Of a stretch of 64,000 nt of DNA, positions 44,140 to 57,267 are shown one piece after another (position 1 is the stretch's first letter; each line of letters opens with the position of its first letter). A program made the translations under genes and the position numbers. The DNA is taken from contig NC_081336.1 in the NCBI RefSeq assembly GCF_022539665.2, positions 3,860,221 through 3,924,220 on the forward strand, read 5' to 3'. The DNA is from Daphnia carinata. Taxonomy: Eukaryota; Arthropoda; Branchiopoda; Diplostraca; Daphniidae. The notes beneath the pieces are model-generated. The model did no database searches and was not told the DNA's origin. It saw only the letters and a program-made list of their open reading frames with translations.

Positions 44140-47029
44140 ATGAACAGGCTGGTTTCAACGCTCACGTCAATCCTGACATTTTTGCTGCTGTGTTCTGATT
44201 GCGCCCCAGTACTCCCCAAACCAATTAACGCCACCCGAAAAACTACACACTCACTTACGCCAACAACAGCTGCTGTAGTGGCCACTACGGCCGCTTCCGT
44301 CACGCAGCAAACGCTTGCATCCCAGTTGGTTGTCGCCCAACCGTCTGAATCGATCCGCCCGGAGAAACGGCCTGCAAGTCTTTTACAGTTATCCAGACCG
44401 GAATTTTTACCGCAGTCGCTTAGCAATGAATCAGCTGATCGCAATGCTTTATCACCAAGAAATGGCGAAGGAGTTACTGTCAACGTAATCGTAAGTCCAC
44501 CGTATTTGTAATCGAAAAAAAATGATTCTTTAATTGACATCGTAAATAAAGTTGAGAAAATTGAATCTTTGCGCATTTGAAGATGGGGTTTCTGCAAAAA
44601 TTTGGTTACTTGGAAGGCCGACAAGATTCTAATTCAGAAGCCATGTTCAGAGAGGAAGCTGTGGTCAACGCGATCAAAACAATGCAGAGTTTTGGGGGTC
44701 TCTCGCCAACTGGAAAGATGGACAATGACACCTTACAAGTAAATTTGTTTGCACCCTTTTCAAATCGTACCAGTAGTGGCTTTGCAGAAAGTTGATTGTT
44801 GGTCTAATTAATTATAGCTGTTGGTGACCCCTCGTTGCGGTAACAAAGATGTGGAATTGGATGATAACGAAGAACACAGCGAAAGACGCAGAAGAAAGAG
44901 GTTCGTGGTTGGTGGACCTGGCTGGAACAAACGGAGAATTACTTACTTGTAAGCCTTTCAACAAAAATATTTATTTAAAAATTAAATTATTCATGCGATT
45001 TCGTTTCTTCTGCGAAGTTTAGCGAATTGGTCGCCTAAGATAGGCGATGAGGAAACAACAATTAAACAACTCGAAAGAGGTAAACTTTAATTGACTGATC
45101 AAACATCAAGTTTTTCTTAAATTCGATATTCTTTTGATAATTCTGTAGCCTTCAAAGTCTGGTCGGATTACGCACATCTCAAGTTCGTGCAAGTGCCAAC
45201 ACCAGATGCAGACATCACGATCCTCTTCGGAAATGGATACCATGGCGACAGGTATCGTATTTTTGATGTTCGCATGAAGTTTTTGAGACACTAAAACTGA
45301 ACCTGAAAAAATAGGTATCCATTCGATGGTCCCGGATACACTTTAGCCCATGCTTACTATCCTTACGAGTTCGACAATTTCGGCGGTGACATGCATTTTG
45401 ACGAAGATGAACCATGGACCGTTAACTCCGAAGACGGATCAGGTAAATCCATCTTCTTCTCTTTTATTCTAAAAATAAAATACATTTGCATAAATCTCTA
45501 TCCTTTTTAGGAGTCGATTTTTTCACTGTGGCTACACACGAACTCGGGCATTCTTTGGGCTTGGCCCATTCACCTGTTCCAGGCTCAGTCATGTTTCCTT
45601 ATTACAAAGGATATCAACCGAACTTGCAATTAGATTACGACGACATTCTGGCCATGTACCAACTGTACAGTTAAGCGCACATCTTCACCTTAAAAATCAA
45701 ATATAAATCAAACTCATAATCTTGTGTCTTCATCCAGTTTCGAGACAAGTGCACGATGATAGGAACGACGGCGAGGTTACAACAACAATGTCCACGACAT
45801 CTACGACACCGATGACTACTACTGCGAAACCTACGACCACAACGACGCAGCCTAAACCAACGAGAGCGAGTTCCAGAACGACAACACCCTACGACGAATA
45901 CGAAGATTACAATGAAGTGGACACCGATCACAACGCAAGTGGCGGAAGTGGGAAGAAGACGAGTGTGGGGCAAGCGGATGAAGTCACTACGACGCCGACG
46001 ATGGTGACGATCAATTACGAGGGTGACTACGATACTGTCGACGATCATCGTAAAAAGTTGAACGTCACTAACGGTGATCAGTCATCCAAGATTCCGGATA
46101 TTTGTCAGGGCCACTTTGACGCTGTTTCCGTACTCCGCAATGAGCTTTTCTTTTTTAAGAATCAAGTACGTTTCCCTCTATAAGCTCTCTAGCCAAATTT
46201 TTCTTTATATCCTTTTCTCTACGATTAAACGTGTTTTTGTCTAGTACGTCTGGCGATTAAGCCAACGGACCGTGATAGACGACGCATATCCCATTCATTT
46301 CCGCCATCTGTTTCGCGAACTTCCAGAAGCCCTACGCAAAATTGACGCAGTGTATGAACGTCCCAACGGCCACATCGTCTTCTTTTCCGGTAAAAAAAAA
46401 ATAAAACAAACCCACAGCTTTTGATGGATGTCAACCACACAGACCTAGAAAAAAAAAATTAATGTCCTTCTCATTCAACAGGTCCTTCCTATTGGGTCTT
46501 TGACGGAGATCGTATGATAGAAGAAAACTTACCGATTAGTTGGCTCGGACTGCCGGACGGATTAGACAAGTTGGACGCCGCGTTCGTTTGGGGCAAAAAC
46601 AAAAAGACTTACTTCTTCAGGTATCCATCATTTTGACATAAACGAAACTGCCTCTCTCGAATGTTTTTTGTTTCACTGGCGCCGAAACTGAAAACAAAAA
46701 CACATTTTCTCTTGCCCATTTCAGGAAGAATCTCTACTGGCGCTACGACGACATTAAAAGACAAATGGATCCGGGTTATCCGCACGATCTGTCCAGATGG
46801 AGAGGCGTAGTGTCCGACATAGACGCAGCCATGCAGTGGACTGACGGTAAAGTAATTCTTATTTTTTCTTTTAAACATTATTCGATTTAACTGCATTTTT
46901 TATGGTTAATCAGGACGGACTTACTTCTTCAAAGACAAAATGTTTTGGAGGTTTGACGACACGCTAGTTCGCACGGATATGCGTTACCCTCAAGAAGCAA
47001 CGCCATATTGGCTGGGATGTCCTGAATAA
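44140..47029 (+). CDS. Mmp: Matrix metalloproteinase with hemopexin domain
   Basis: Secreted zinc endopeptidase that remodels extracellular matrix. Twelve exons join in phase to 679 residues. Signal peptide ([15 protein letters not shown]), a Thr/Ala/Ser-rich stretch, then the peptidoglycan-binding-like prodomain ([12 protein letters not shown]) and cysteine switch TPRCGNKD (Cys176; the usual motif is PRCGxPD). A furin site RRRRKR lies at 192-197. The catalytic domain has [16 protein letters not shown], the zinc site [11 protein letters not shown] (His320, Glu321, His324, His330) and a Met-turn in SVMFPYY. A Thr-rich hinge of about 110 residues precedes four hemopexin blades bracketed by DICQG and the final WLGCPE cysteine. 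The start chosen gives the signal peptide; an in-frame ATG 15 codons upstream is less likely. No GPI or membrane segment follows the hemopexin domain. Confidence 0.95.
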
Positions 47030-47230
47030 TCCCCCCCCCCCCCCAATCGAATTTTCTCATTTTCATTCAAAATATATACATAGATATAAAAAGAAAAAAA
47101 ATCTAACCATTTATGTATACATATACTGTGTTATTTGTTTTGATGGTTTGCCTATATATTACACTACTGTTATTGGAACGATTTAAAATGAAATGTTATT
47201 ACGCTCATCGGAATGCCAATTCCCCATCAT
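47030..47230. terminator. Convergent 3' ends, MMP / urocanase
   Basis: Only about 200 bp between facing stop codons, starting with a 14-base C run. 3' UTR sequences of the two genes must nearly touch or overlap. Confidence 0.5.
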
Positions 47231-50200
47231 TCAAAAGGCCGTCTCGTCCACTGGGTTGGGCAGAGTCACTTTCAATCTAGGATCAGCTGCCATAGCTCTC
47301 TGTATGGCCTGAATGGCATTCGCATTGCCTGACCAGCTCCTGAGTTGGTACATTTTTCTACTTCATTTGTTTTTTTAAATAACAAGTAAAAATGAAGACG
47401 AACCTTCGAGCGACTCCGTTAGATACGTCCCAATTGAGCATATTTTCAGCGCGTTGATGAGCCTCGTCCGAGCCATCCAGCACCAATCCGAATCCACCTG
47501 CGAAACACGAGAACACAGTAAACTCTCAGAATATAATTTACCGTCGTTTTATGAATAGTAGTTACGTACCATTCATCACTTCACCCCAACCGACCCCACC
47601 GCCATTATGCAGAGAGACCCAAGTTGCACCTCGAAAAGAATCGCCGATGCAATTCTGAACGGCCATATCTGCGTGACGAACGGTATTAATAAAGCTCAAT
47701 AAAACAAAACTATCCAATTTTCTTGATGATTTATCGTTCAAAAAAAAAATGAATGGCCTTTTAACCTGCAGTGAAGGCAGAACCGTCATAGATATTGGAA
47801 GTCTCCCTGAAAGGGCTATCAGTCCCGCTGACGTCATGATGATCACGGCTGAGTACGATAAAGTCAGACACTTTGCCCTCTATAATTTTTCAAAAAAATA
47901 TATATTAAAAATTAAAACGGTAAAAAATAAAAGAAGCCAAAATGAATGACGTACCTCGAATGGCTTGGTTGAACGCCAGGGCAATGGTGACCCGGGCTCT
48001 TTGATCCGCGTATAGAATCCTGGCTTGCGATCCGACCACTAACCGATTCTTTCCGGCTTCTTTGATCCACTTGATGTTATCGTCATATTGGACGGCAATG
48101 TTATCAGGTAATCCCTCTCGAACGATGGTCTCCAACACCTCCTGGGCGATCCTATCCGTCACTTCTAGATCCCGTTCCAATCCGGACGTGCAGATCCAGC
48201 GAAACGGACCGAAACCCAGCGAGAAAATGTCCCTGTTCATTGAATAGACAGTAAAGATCCGTCATGAATCGTAAATGCCTTTTGTGAACGAACAAAATGA
48301 CCAACCCCATTATGTCCTGGACATAAGACGGATATCGGAATTTGAGGCCCGTCGGATCATCACGAGCGCTGACGTCGGCACCGCAACGTTGAGCCTCGAG
48401 CAGAAAGGCGTTGCCATAGTCCCAGAAAAACATGCCACGATCAGCTAGCGAGTTAATGGCTTTGATTTGGCGGCGGAGACTGTCTTGAACGCGCTGCCGG
48501 AAGAGTTGCGGATCGCTCGCTAAGAGCTGCAATAACGTCACAAGTTTTGCAAATGTAAATGTAAAAATGCGGCACATGACGGATTATGACATGCGTGTGG
48601 CACGCAAGATGTGACGGCAATGGCTTACATCTTGCGACTCTTGATAAGACAATCCGACAGGGTAGTAGCCGCCAGAGTACGGGTCGTGGCACGACGTTTG
48701 ATCCGAGCCGAGGTCGATGAGCAGCTCGCCCGTCTTCTCGTACTCCTCGGCCATTCTCTCCCAGACGACGACGACGTTGCCGTGGAATCCGATGCTCGTC
48801 ACCTGATTTCATTCGGTTGATTGATCATCAATAATGTATTACCCACTATCTCAACGTTAAAGTTACTTCTTTGTTGAGACGGGCGGTTTTGACGCGTTCC
48901 ACCAACCGATCGACATCGTCCATCATTTCCAGTACCCAGCCTTGATCGTAGCGTTTCTTCAGCGCGTCGTAACTGACCTATCATAAGGGGAAAAAAATGG
49001 CAAAATGCAATTTGATTTGAAAAAAAGATAATTGAATTAAGGTGAACTAGATGGCAATAACCTCGGCGATGATGCCGACGCATCCGCTGATTGTAGCCGC
49101 CTTCGCTTGAGCCCCACTCATTCCGCCAAGACCCGACGTGAGGAAGACCTTGCCCGAAAGATCGTTCAGGCCGAGGTATTTGCGGCCAGCGTTCAGCACA
49201 GTCAACTAAACGGCCATTAAATAAAATATTTCTATCACATTTTTCTTCATAATTTGTGGGAGAAATAAATCAAAGTTTACAGTTGTGCCGTGAACGATGC
49301 CTTGGGGTCCGATGTAAACGTAACTGCCGGCCGTCATTTGGCCGTACCTAACATTAGATGTAACAAAAAAACGTAATAGAAAATGAAATGTCATGGAACC
49401 AAACATTTTTGAGAAAATAAAAATTTAATAAAGATATATAATTGAGTTACATTGTGACTCCTAGGGCGAACATTTTGTCGTAGTGATCGCGACTCGAGTA
49501 ATTCGGAATGACCATGCCGTTAGTGATGACCACCCGAGGGCCGTGACGGGTGGAAGGAAACAATCCGAGCGGATGTCCAGAATACATGACGAGGGTCTGC
49601 TCATCCGTCATTTCAGCGAGATAGTGCATCACCAGCCGGAACTAAAAACAAGTCACATTTATGTTCATGCAATATTTTCATTTGCGGGGAGTTAACATTT
49701 GATAAAAAAAAAAATTAATACTTGGGCCCAATTGGAAAAAACTTGACCGTTGCCTCCGTAAGTGACCAACTCTTCGGGAAACTGGGCGACGCGGGGGTCG
49801 AGGTTATTCATAATCATATGCATAATGGCGGCCGCCGTCTTAGTCCGGCTAGGGTACTCCGATATCGGATAAGCTCTATGAATCGTTACGAAAGAACCGC
49901 ACGTGAGAATTGATTAGACTTAGGTAATTCAATCAAAGCTCAAACCTTACTTCATAGCAATCGTCGGCATGAAGCGGTACATGTAAATGTGGCCGTAGTC
50001 TCGCAATTCATCCGTAAATTCCGCTGCAAGTTCAACGTGCGTAGCAGGTGGGAAGTAACGCAACGCATTGCGTACGGCCAACTTTCAAAAGAAAAAGAAA
50101 CATTTTTATTTTTATTTCAAGGAATTACGTAAATAAAAAGATGGTAAGCCTGTCGTTACATATAACGCCACCTTTATTTGTGAAATGCGCCAACATGGCT

Positions 50201-50641
50201 ACATCAATGTGTATATAAGGAATAGAGGACGTAAGAGATGTGTATAGAAAGCGTGGCAAGTCATCAGCTATTGCCATAAATGGACGGCCCTTTTTTTTTT
50301 ATTTTTCCCTTTGCTTAGCTTTTTCTTTTAAATACACACAATGGGAGATTTGGGACGGTTACGCTGGGAGAAACTTACGTAACGTCAGCCATTCGCATAG
50401 ATTCAGAGATAAAGCGAATTCAATTATTTGGCACCATGACAAAAGAGACGGACAACAAAAGAGCGAAGGAAAAAATGTATGAGATTTGTAACAAGTCGAT
50501 AATTAAAAAAAGAACCTTCTGCTCTGTTGGGTTGAGTCGATGATTGCGAACAGGAGCGTGCGGTATGGCTGCATTTCGTTTCCTGGCCGGTGGTAGTGGA
50601 TCGACGGGCAAGTTTGAGCACAATTCATCCAGCGTAGACAT
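47231..50641 (-). CDS. UROC1: Urocanate hydratase (urocanase)
   Basis: Second enzyme of histidine catabolism; it converts urocanate to imidazolone propionate in the cytosol using tightly bound NAD. About 14 exons, first ending at 50513 or so, final exon ending DETAF with stop at 47231. About 669 residues (human 676). Seen motifs: [49 protein letters not shown] and [14 protein letters not shown] (NAD-binding part), [28 protein letters not shown] whose Cys (about residue 454) corresponds to the active-site Cys of the bacterial signature, [19 protein letters not shown] and [14 protein letters not shown]. All are characteristic of the family and no key residue is missing. Intron 1 (about 420 bp) is the longest. 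Confidence 0.96.
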
Positions 50642-53600
50642 GTTTGGATGATGAAAAAAAACTCAAAATGCTGTTATTGTTTTCGAAACACTTGTGTACG
50701 CGTGCAAGGACGGCCAGACAGCAACTGACGTGCTAGATGTTGTGTGAACCACTGGCCTTGCTTGGGGAACAAATGTACGAAAAAAAAAACAAGGAAAAGG
50801 TCGAAACCTCTCCAAACTTAGACAAGAAAAAAGATAGGGAAGAGAGAGAAACTAATAAAACGTTCGAGAAACGCCAAAAGAAAAAAAGGTTTTTCTTTTT
50901 CGGCGAAACATTATCGTCTTTCGCCTCTGGGATCTTTTTGTGTTTTGGTTCGGCTCCGGTTCGTAAATATAAACCGAAACGCTTGGCCCTCTCTCGGACG
51001 GAACAGCATGGTCCGAATCACGTTTGTGGGTCCAACAACACAAAGATTTCCTTCAGCGCTTTCTCTTTCGACAAGAGTCAAATAGCACTCGATTTATTTG
51101 AAACTTTTATAGTTTAGCTGTGCGTGTAGGTGTACAGGGCGGGGGGGTTCCCAAACGGTCACAATGAAAGCGGCCAAACGTTGGGTATATCTCGGAAGCA
51201 ACATTTTTAAAAGTCGGCTCTGTTTTATGTCCAGTGAGAAAGATAATGCTCAATCCGAAAATAAACATGTGGGAAAAAGAAGTCGGGTCAGAGTACACGT
51301 CGACTGACCAATAACAATATGTCCATCAGACCCCCGCAAATGATTTGCTTTTCGGACTTCTTCTTTTTTTATTTTTGTACCTTTTGTTGACAATTCTAAC
51401 CCATTCACATAAACAGAATGGAACGTTGTCGGTGTGGGAGGGGAGTATTAACTTAGTGTAAAAGGTTGGGAGACATTTTTTTAGTAGGAGGTCGGTGTTA
51501 CGTATTTTTACGTCTAATATAAAGACAACTGCCGCCGAAAGGGATAATAGAAATACGTATCCCTAACCTCCTGGAACATTGACGAATGTTAAAAGAAAAA
51601 AAAAAAAAAAGGCGGCGAAAATGCCATTGGAAGACGTTTGGAGTGAATCGAATGTTTTTAAGAAATTCGAACTTTGCTCCGGACTTTTCTTTCTGGGGGG
51701 CGGGTGTTGCCACCTAGTCCCGCAAACCCGTGTTCTTTCAACTAACATATAGATATAGGCCTAAAAAAAAATCTACCTGTAAAAGAGCTTGTCATTTTTG
51801 GAACCTTTCTTTTTTTTTGTTGTTGTCTCTTCCTGCCCATCTCTCTTTTCTTCTCCCTTTTATGGCTTTTTACGGTTACAAATCACAAATTTCTCTTGTA
51901 TCCTTCCTTTTTCTTTTCTTTTTTATCTCGTACCATGAAGGAGGGGAAGTAACAAAAGTCGTCAGGAAAAACTTGAAACTTGTCTTGTCTATTCGTTGAC
52001 GTCGTTCACAACAAGTTCTTTTCAGTTGTTTAATACACAATCCGTAGGAGGATATAACACGCTATTATTATTATTACAAAAAGGCCTGTATACAGACCAG
52101 CCGCGCATATGCTACCCACGACGTGTCTCGACTTGTGAGGGCTATAGTTAACCTCGACAGTGTGTCAAGACCTAATCGCCGTTGATCATTAATAACAGGT
52201 ACTTGACCTACCTATTTTCTTGCCAATGGTTTCGCCTATTATGAAAAATTCATCAGCAACACGCACCAGATTGAAACGTTGTTTTATAATATTCAGGCGA
52301 GTCCGGAGGTAAAGGTTAAATGACGAACGGTTATCGTTTCGACGTAGCAGGATACACTCGGGTGACATTATCGTAGGGGTGCGAGAGATTCTCTTGAGAG
52401 AAAGGTGCCAAAAAGGGCAGCAGCAATGCCGACACGGTCGAGATGAAAACATTCCGAAAATACCGCTATGTATCTCTCTCAAAAAAAAAAAAAAAAATTG
52501 TTATTCGACTCATCTTCTTCTTCCTTTTTTCTGCCTTTCACCAATTGATTTTCTACTTAACCGACGAAAGAGGACCCACGACAATAACAATGGGACAGGC
52601 CATTAGCGAGTCTGATGTATAAATATCGAACAACACAAGTAGAAGGGAGGGCTCTATACCTTGGAAGTCAAGCCGTCAAGCGACTATCCCTGGAAATCAA
52701 CTCATAACGGGGCACATAAAGCCTCTCTTTTTTTGTCACCGCTTTTGGTCAACTGGGGAGGTATACGGCCTACATTATTTTTTTTTTAAACACAAATAAC
52801 ACCAGCACCCCTTTCTCGGTTCTAGCCAGACTGATCCAGGGTGAAAATTGCATTCCCAATTTGTGAACATTTTAAGCCTTTTCATCTCTCCTTTGACGTT
52901 TTATTATATCGTTGTCCTTCATCCTTTTCATGTTTAGGGGGGAGAGGGGGGTACATTAGAAATATGCGCATTATTGCTGATCAGTTTCCGGTCGGATGGA
53001 ATACCGAAGGACGATAGATCCAGCTGTCGTGTACACGAGCCACACATCCAACGGTCAGAATGATCCACGCATGATGGCAGCAACATATCCAAACGTACAT
53101 ACACTTTCTACTTGATGAATTGTTGAATCAATTTGGCGCATCGATGCGAATAAAAACAAGTCCACCAAGTGAGGACACATGGGAAAAATGGAGAGAGATA
53201 CAAGTCCCCACCACATCATTCTAAGAAAGAATAAGAATGACGATTCTACGAAAAGATTGCAATATGCCACAGCATCACACGACAAAAGACGAATGAATTT
53301 CATATCAATTCGAGGAAAATAAAAAAAAAGGGCTAGTGCATCTCCTCATAGTTCCAAAAGTTGGGACGCAAACTTATATTGCGCCAAATAGTTCACAGCG
53401 GTTGGAATCGATTGGAACAATTCCAGTTGCACGAGTAGCTCTTCCCGGTAATTCACGCCACTGTCTTCTCGCGTATCTATTGTTGTTTGTTTTTTTCAAA
53501 ACAAAAACAAGGAGCTGAACGAAACATGAACGGGTACGGTATTTCATCAAACTCGCTGTTCATCGAAATCTGCGGGCCACACAACGTAAACAAAGCAGAT

Positions 53601-56600
53601 AAATACGTCAATATGCACACGATCAATAATACCCTACCTCTCTTTGGTTTTTACTACGTACATCTGTCAGCTTTAAATCTGTGTTTTAGTTTAAATGTTA
53701 TTCGTGACTTATAGTTTCTGTTTAAAAACGACTCCCGCAGTCAGTATAAATTATTGCGTCCTTGTTTTTTTTAAACTCTCTAAATATTCCCCTACAAATA
53801 TCCTTTGAGTTGTTGTCCTTTTAAAATGAAAAGGGAAATGGGGGAAATTTTCGGACATAACTTGGCGTGCGCTGAACAGTAAACGGGTGATGGAGCGGGT
53901 GATTATGTTTGGATAGTATTTTTTTCATTTTAACAGCATATGGGAAAGGGGGGACAGTTATGATATCATCAAGGTGGTTCACAACATAACAGAGACAACA
54001 TTTTATGAGGTTTGCAAAGCAAAACGAAACTAAAAGAGAAACCCATTTTTGATAGCATCGGACCCTAGAAACAAAGGCAAACTCGTTTAAAGTATAGTAG
54101 TAAATGGAGACCGTATAATAACTAATGCTATATGTGTCGTATATTTAAGGAGATTGTAAGGGGAGTGAAAATCATTGTCACTACAAGGCTATTCGTTCTT
54201 TTTTTTCTTTGGTTTTACAAACTGCATTTCTATCTCTTTTGTCGAACTTCTCACGCCACCATTTTAGGTCATATCTATAGATTTCCCTTTTTATTTAGAA
54301 ATTCATTTGTCAGCCGAGCGAGAGAGATGAAGAGGAGGGCAAGTCACGCACGAGACCACTCACGGTGAGCAACAAACAATTTATCAACTCAAAAAAATGA
54401 AGAGGGGGGCGAACGCAAAACTGATACCTCACATTTTTCTATACACATCACCGTTCTGTTTTATATGTATATATATGTATATGGATCTTTCCGTCATGAT
54501 TGAACGGGGTAAAACACATCTGACGTAGCACACGAGAGTTGTACCGCAGGCGACGATATCTGTGTTCATCTCATTTCTTTTTTTTTTTTTTTAAGAAATC
54601 AAACTTCCACGTACATCCATATCAAAACAAAAAAAAAATTGACATAGCTTCCGATATCAATCAATAGGACGGAGGGCAAAGAAAACTAACGGCCGAGAGC
54701 CTGCAGGCAAATGAATGATGGCACAAGAGGCCGGTGGAGGCAAATGGCGGCGTAGTGGATATATAGAAAGAAGAAAGACGACTCCGAAAGAGCGATTGAT
54801 AGCCGCATTGAAAACGATAACCGCAGCGGCTGCTTCCCTTTTTTTCGGTTGTTGTTGTCTAAAAACCCTCTTCCAACCAACACCGTCCGTATATAACAAA
54901 ATACACGCACATTAAACAATAGGGGAAAAAAAAAATGATAGATAGATGTAATAATAAAGAAACGCGATGCCAAGTTGGGCTTTTTCAAATACATCAAATG
55001 AATTCGAAAGAGAACGTAGATTCTGCTTTTAACCCCTTTCGCAAACTGAAACAATAAAACGCGATAGAAATGAAGACATTTCGGCGTTTTCAAAAAGAAA
55101 AGGGAATTTTTCGAAGATCGTATTTCATATCAGTGGCTTTTGAGACATTTATCGTTCTCCCCGCCGATATTGCGCTAACGTTTTGGTATGAGAGGATTCC
55201 CACCGTAGATGATGCGACGAAAGTTGATGGAGAAATCAAAAAGGTTATCTATTACGCCATACAGCGAGGGATAGATCAAATCGATAGCAATCGTAATCGT
55301 TGGATAATTCCGAGTGGCTTTCAGGCGGCCTCGGCGTTTCTGTGTTGACGTGAGCTTGGTGATGGATTGTACAGATATTAATTGATTTCTTTTCTATATA
55401 GCCATCGACGATGTGCCTGAAATCCAAAAAAAAAAAATGAATAGAGCTGCGGATCAAGTCGTCCGAGCAAATCATCACCGTGTCTACGGTGTTAAGTGAC
55501 GCTAAATATATATATTTAAGTTCCGGCTAAAATGCCAGTGCATTCAACCCTAACGGATGTTACGCTTGTTCAGTTGGAAAAATAAAATAAAAAATAAATC
55601 AAATAGAACAAAATGATTTAGATTCAAAATAAAGAAAACGAAAAGAAGCCTTTGATACATATTGGCTGCCTGTCCTGCCATTCGATATGTAATATGTACA
55701 TGGGGTCCGCCCTCATCCTTCTATCCCTCCATTTATTTTATTTTTTTAGATTTTAATATTTCATATCACCTATTGAACTCTGGCTGTCTCTGAGAAATAA
55801 ACTGATAGGAGGGGTATATATATATATTAGCTTTCTTACAAATAAAAAAAAAAATGAAGACTCGGCAATGCTTCTTGTTATTTTTTCTTTCCCTCTTTCG
55901 ATTTTAAAAAATCTGGCAGTTCTATCCAAAGTTCGGTTGGAAGCGTTCCCTATCATCACTCGCACGAGCAGCACAGCGCTATATCTCTCACAAACTACCG
56001 AAAACACACACACACACAAAAGAAAAGAAAAAGGGGAAGCTGATGAAAAAGATTTTGAAAGCGATTGAAAGAAGACGAAGGATTTGCGATTCGCGGATGT
56101 CTCGGTCGCTGATTTGCGGAAGGAGAAATCAGTAGCGCCCATCACAACATCGCATTCACAGTTTGTGTGTATATTTATATACACACACACTGCTAAGAAA
56201 CGGACAGTATATACGCACACATATATATTCAACCGAGTGGATCGCTGCCTCAAACTATTACCAGCTAGGGGAAAGCTCTGTTTTCATTCAGTCAGACTCT
56301 GTCTACCGAACGGGACAGTCGTACACACATCGCTCTCTCTCTTGCTTGCTCTCTGCGATAGACAATCAACTAAAGTTCGCTTCTGTTTTGTTTTTTTCTA
56401 CATGGAACAAATAGCTCTCTGTTAAGTGAAGCATCTTTCGATGAGAGGAAAAACAAATTTATAATATCGAATTGTGGGTCATTTTTTTAAACTCAATCTT
56501 GTTGTGTGAAATAGTGCGCTAGTTGGCCGTTCCAAAAGAAAAAGGTTCTGAAATTCATCCGACAAAAGGAAGAAGACAAAGTGCTATTTCTTCGGCTAAG

Positions 56601-57267
56601 TTAATGAAGGTTGTTTCTTGTTTCTTTCTCTCTCCTCTTTTTTTTTTGTGCGTACACCTCTAAGTCTTCTTCGTTCCAGCATCTCTTAAAGTGGAATTCT
56701 CTCACCGAGAGGGGGGAACACACAAAATATCAAAGGGAGGAGCTTTCCATGAGAAGAGTCATCAATGCGAACGTATACAATTAAGTGGCCGCGGAAATAG
56801 TTTCCTCCCCATTTCTCTATTTCGTTTTTGCAAAAAAAGAGACAAAGAATAAAAAAAAAAAAAGTGAAAATTCTTGAAGGTGCCGACCGATGGGAGAAGA
56901 TCCCCCGCTGCGACAATGGCTACTCACCACCTGAACATTTCCAGTCGCTAAAAGGAAACTGCACCAAAGCAGAAATTCATCCCCCCGAAGAAGAATAATA
57001 AAGTGCTGGAACATCGCTCTCTTTTTTTCTGCAATAAGTTCCCTAAACGGTGGGGTATACGAAGAGAGAGAGAAGTAAATTGACATAGACATCGCCACCT
57101 TTTTTTGTGTGTGGGGATCCATATCGCTCCCCTTCTTTTGATTTTGAAACAAAAAACAGCTCCAGTGGGACTCTCTAGTGAATCTCACCTCGTTTTCACA
57201 TATTTTTCCAGTCGGAAATAAAAAAAAGAAGAAATTCCGAAAGAAGCTGAACAACATCAACAGAAGG
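50642..57267. promoter_or_regulatory. Long gene-poor stretch with low-complexity DNA; likely regulatory and 5' UTR sequence of the sugar transporter
   Basis: More than 6 kb without a supported coding exon on either strand. Homopurine and homopyrimidine runs, A- and T-tracts and CA/TA microsatellites (for example 56165-56235) are frequent. CAACAGAAG|GTAAGT at 57259-57272 is a strong splice donor and, with the acceptor at 59889, would define a non-coding 5' exon of the transporter. A possible arthropod initiator (TTCATTCAGTCAGACT) lies near 56290. Many ORFs of 60-166 codons here have no domain and are composed of low-complexity residues. Confidence 0.4.

Noticed and set aside
55753-56253. 166-codon minus-strand ORF in the gene-poor stretch
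   Set aside because: Low-complexity Phe/Ser/Val-rich translation of purine-rich DNA, no domain, no conserved splice sites.
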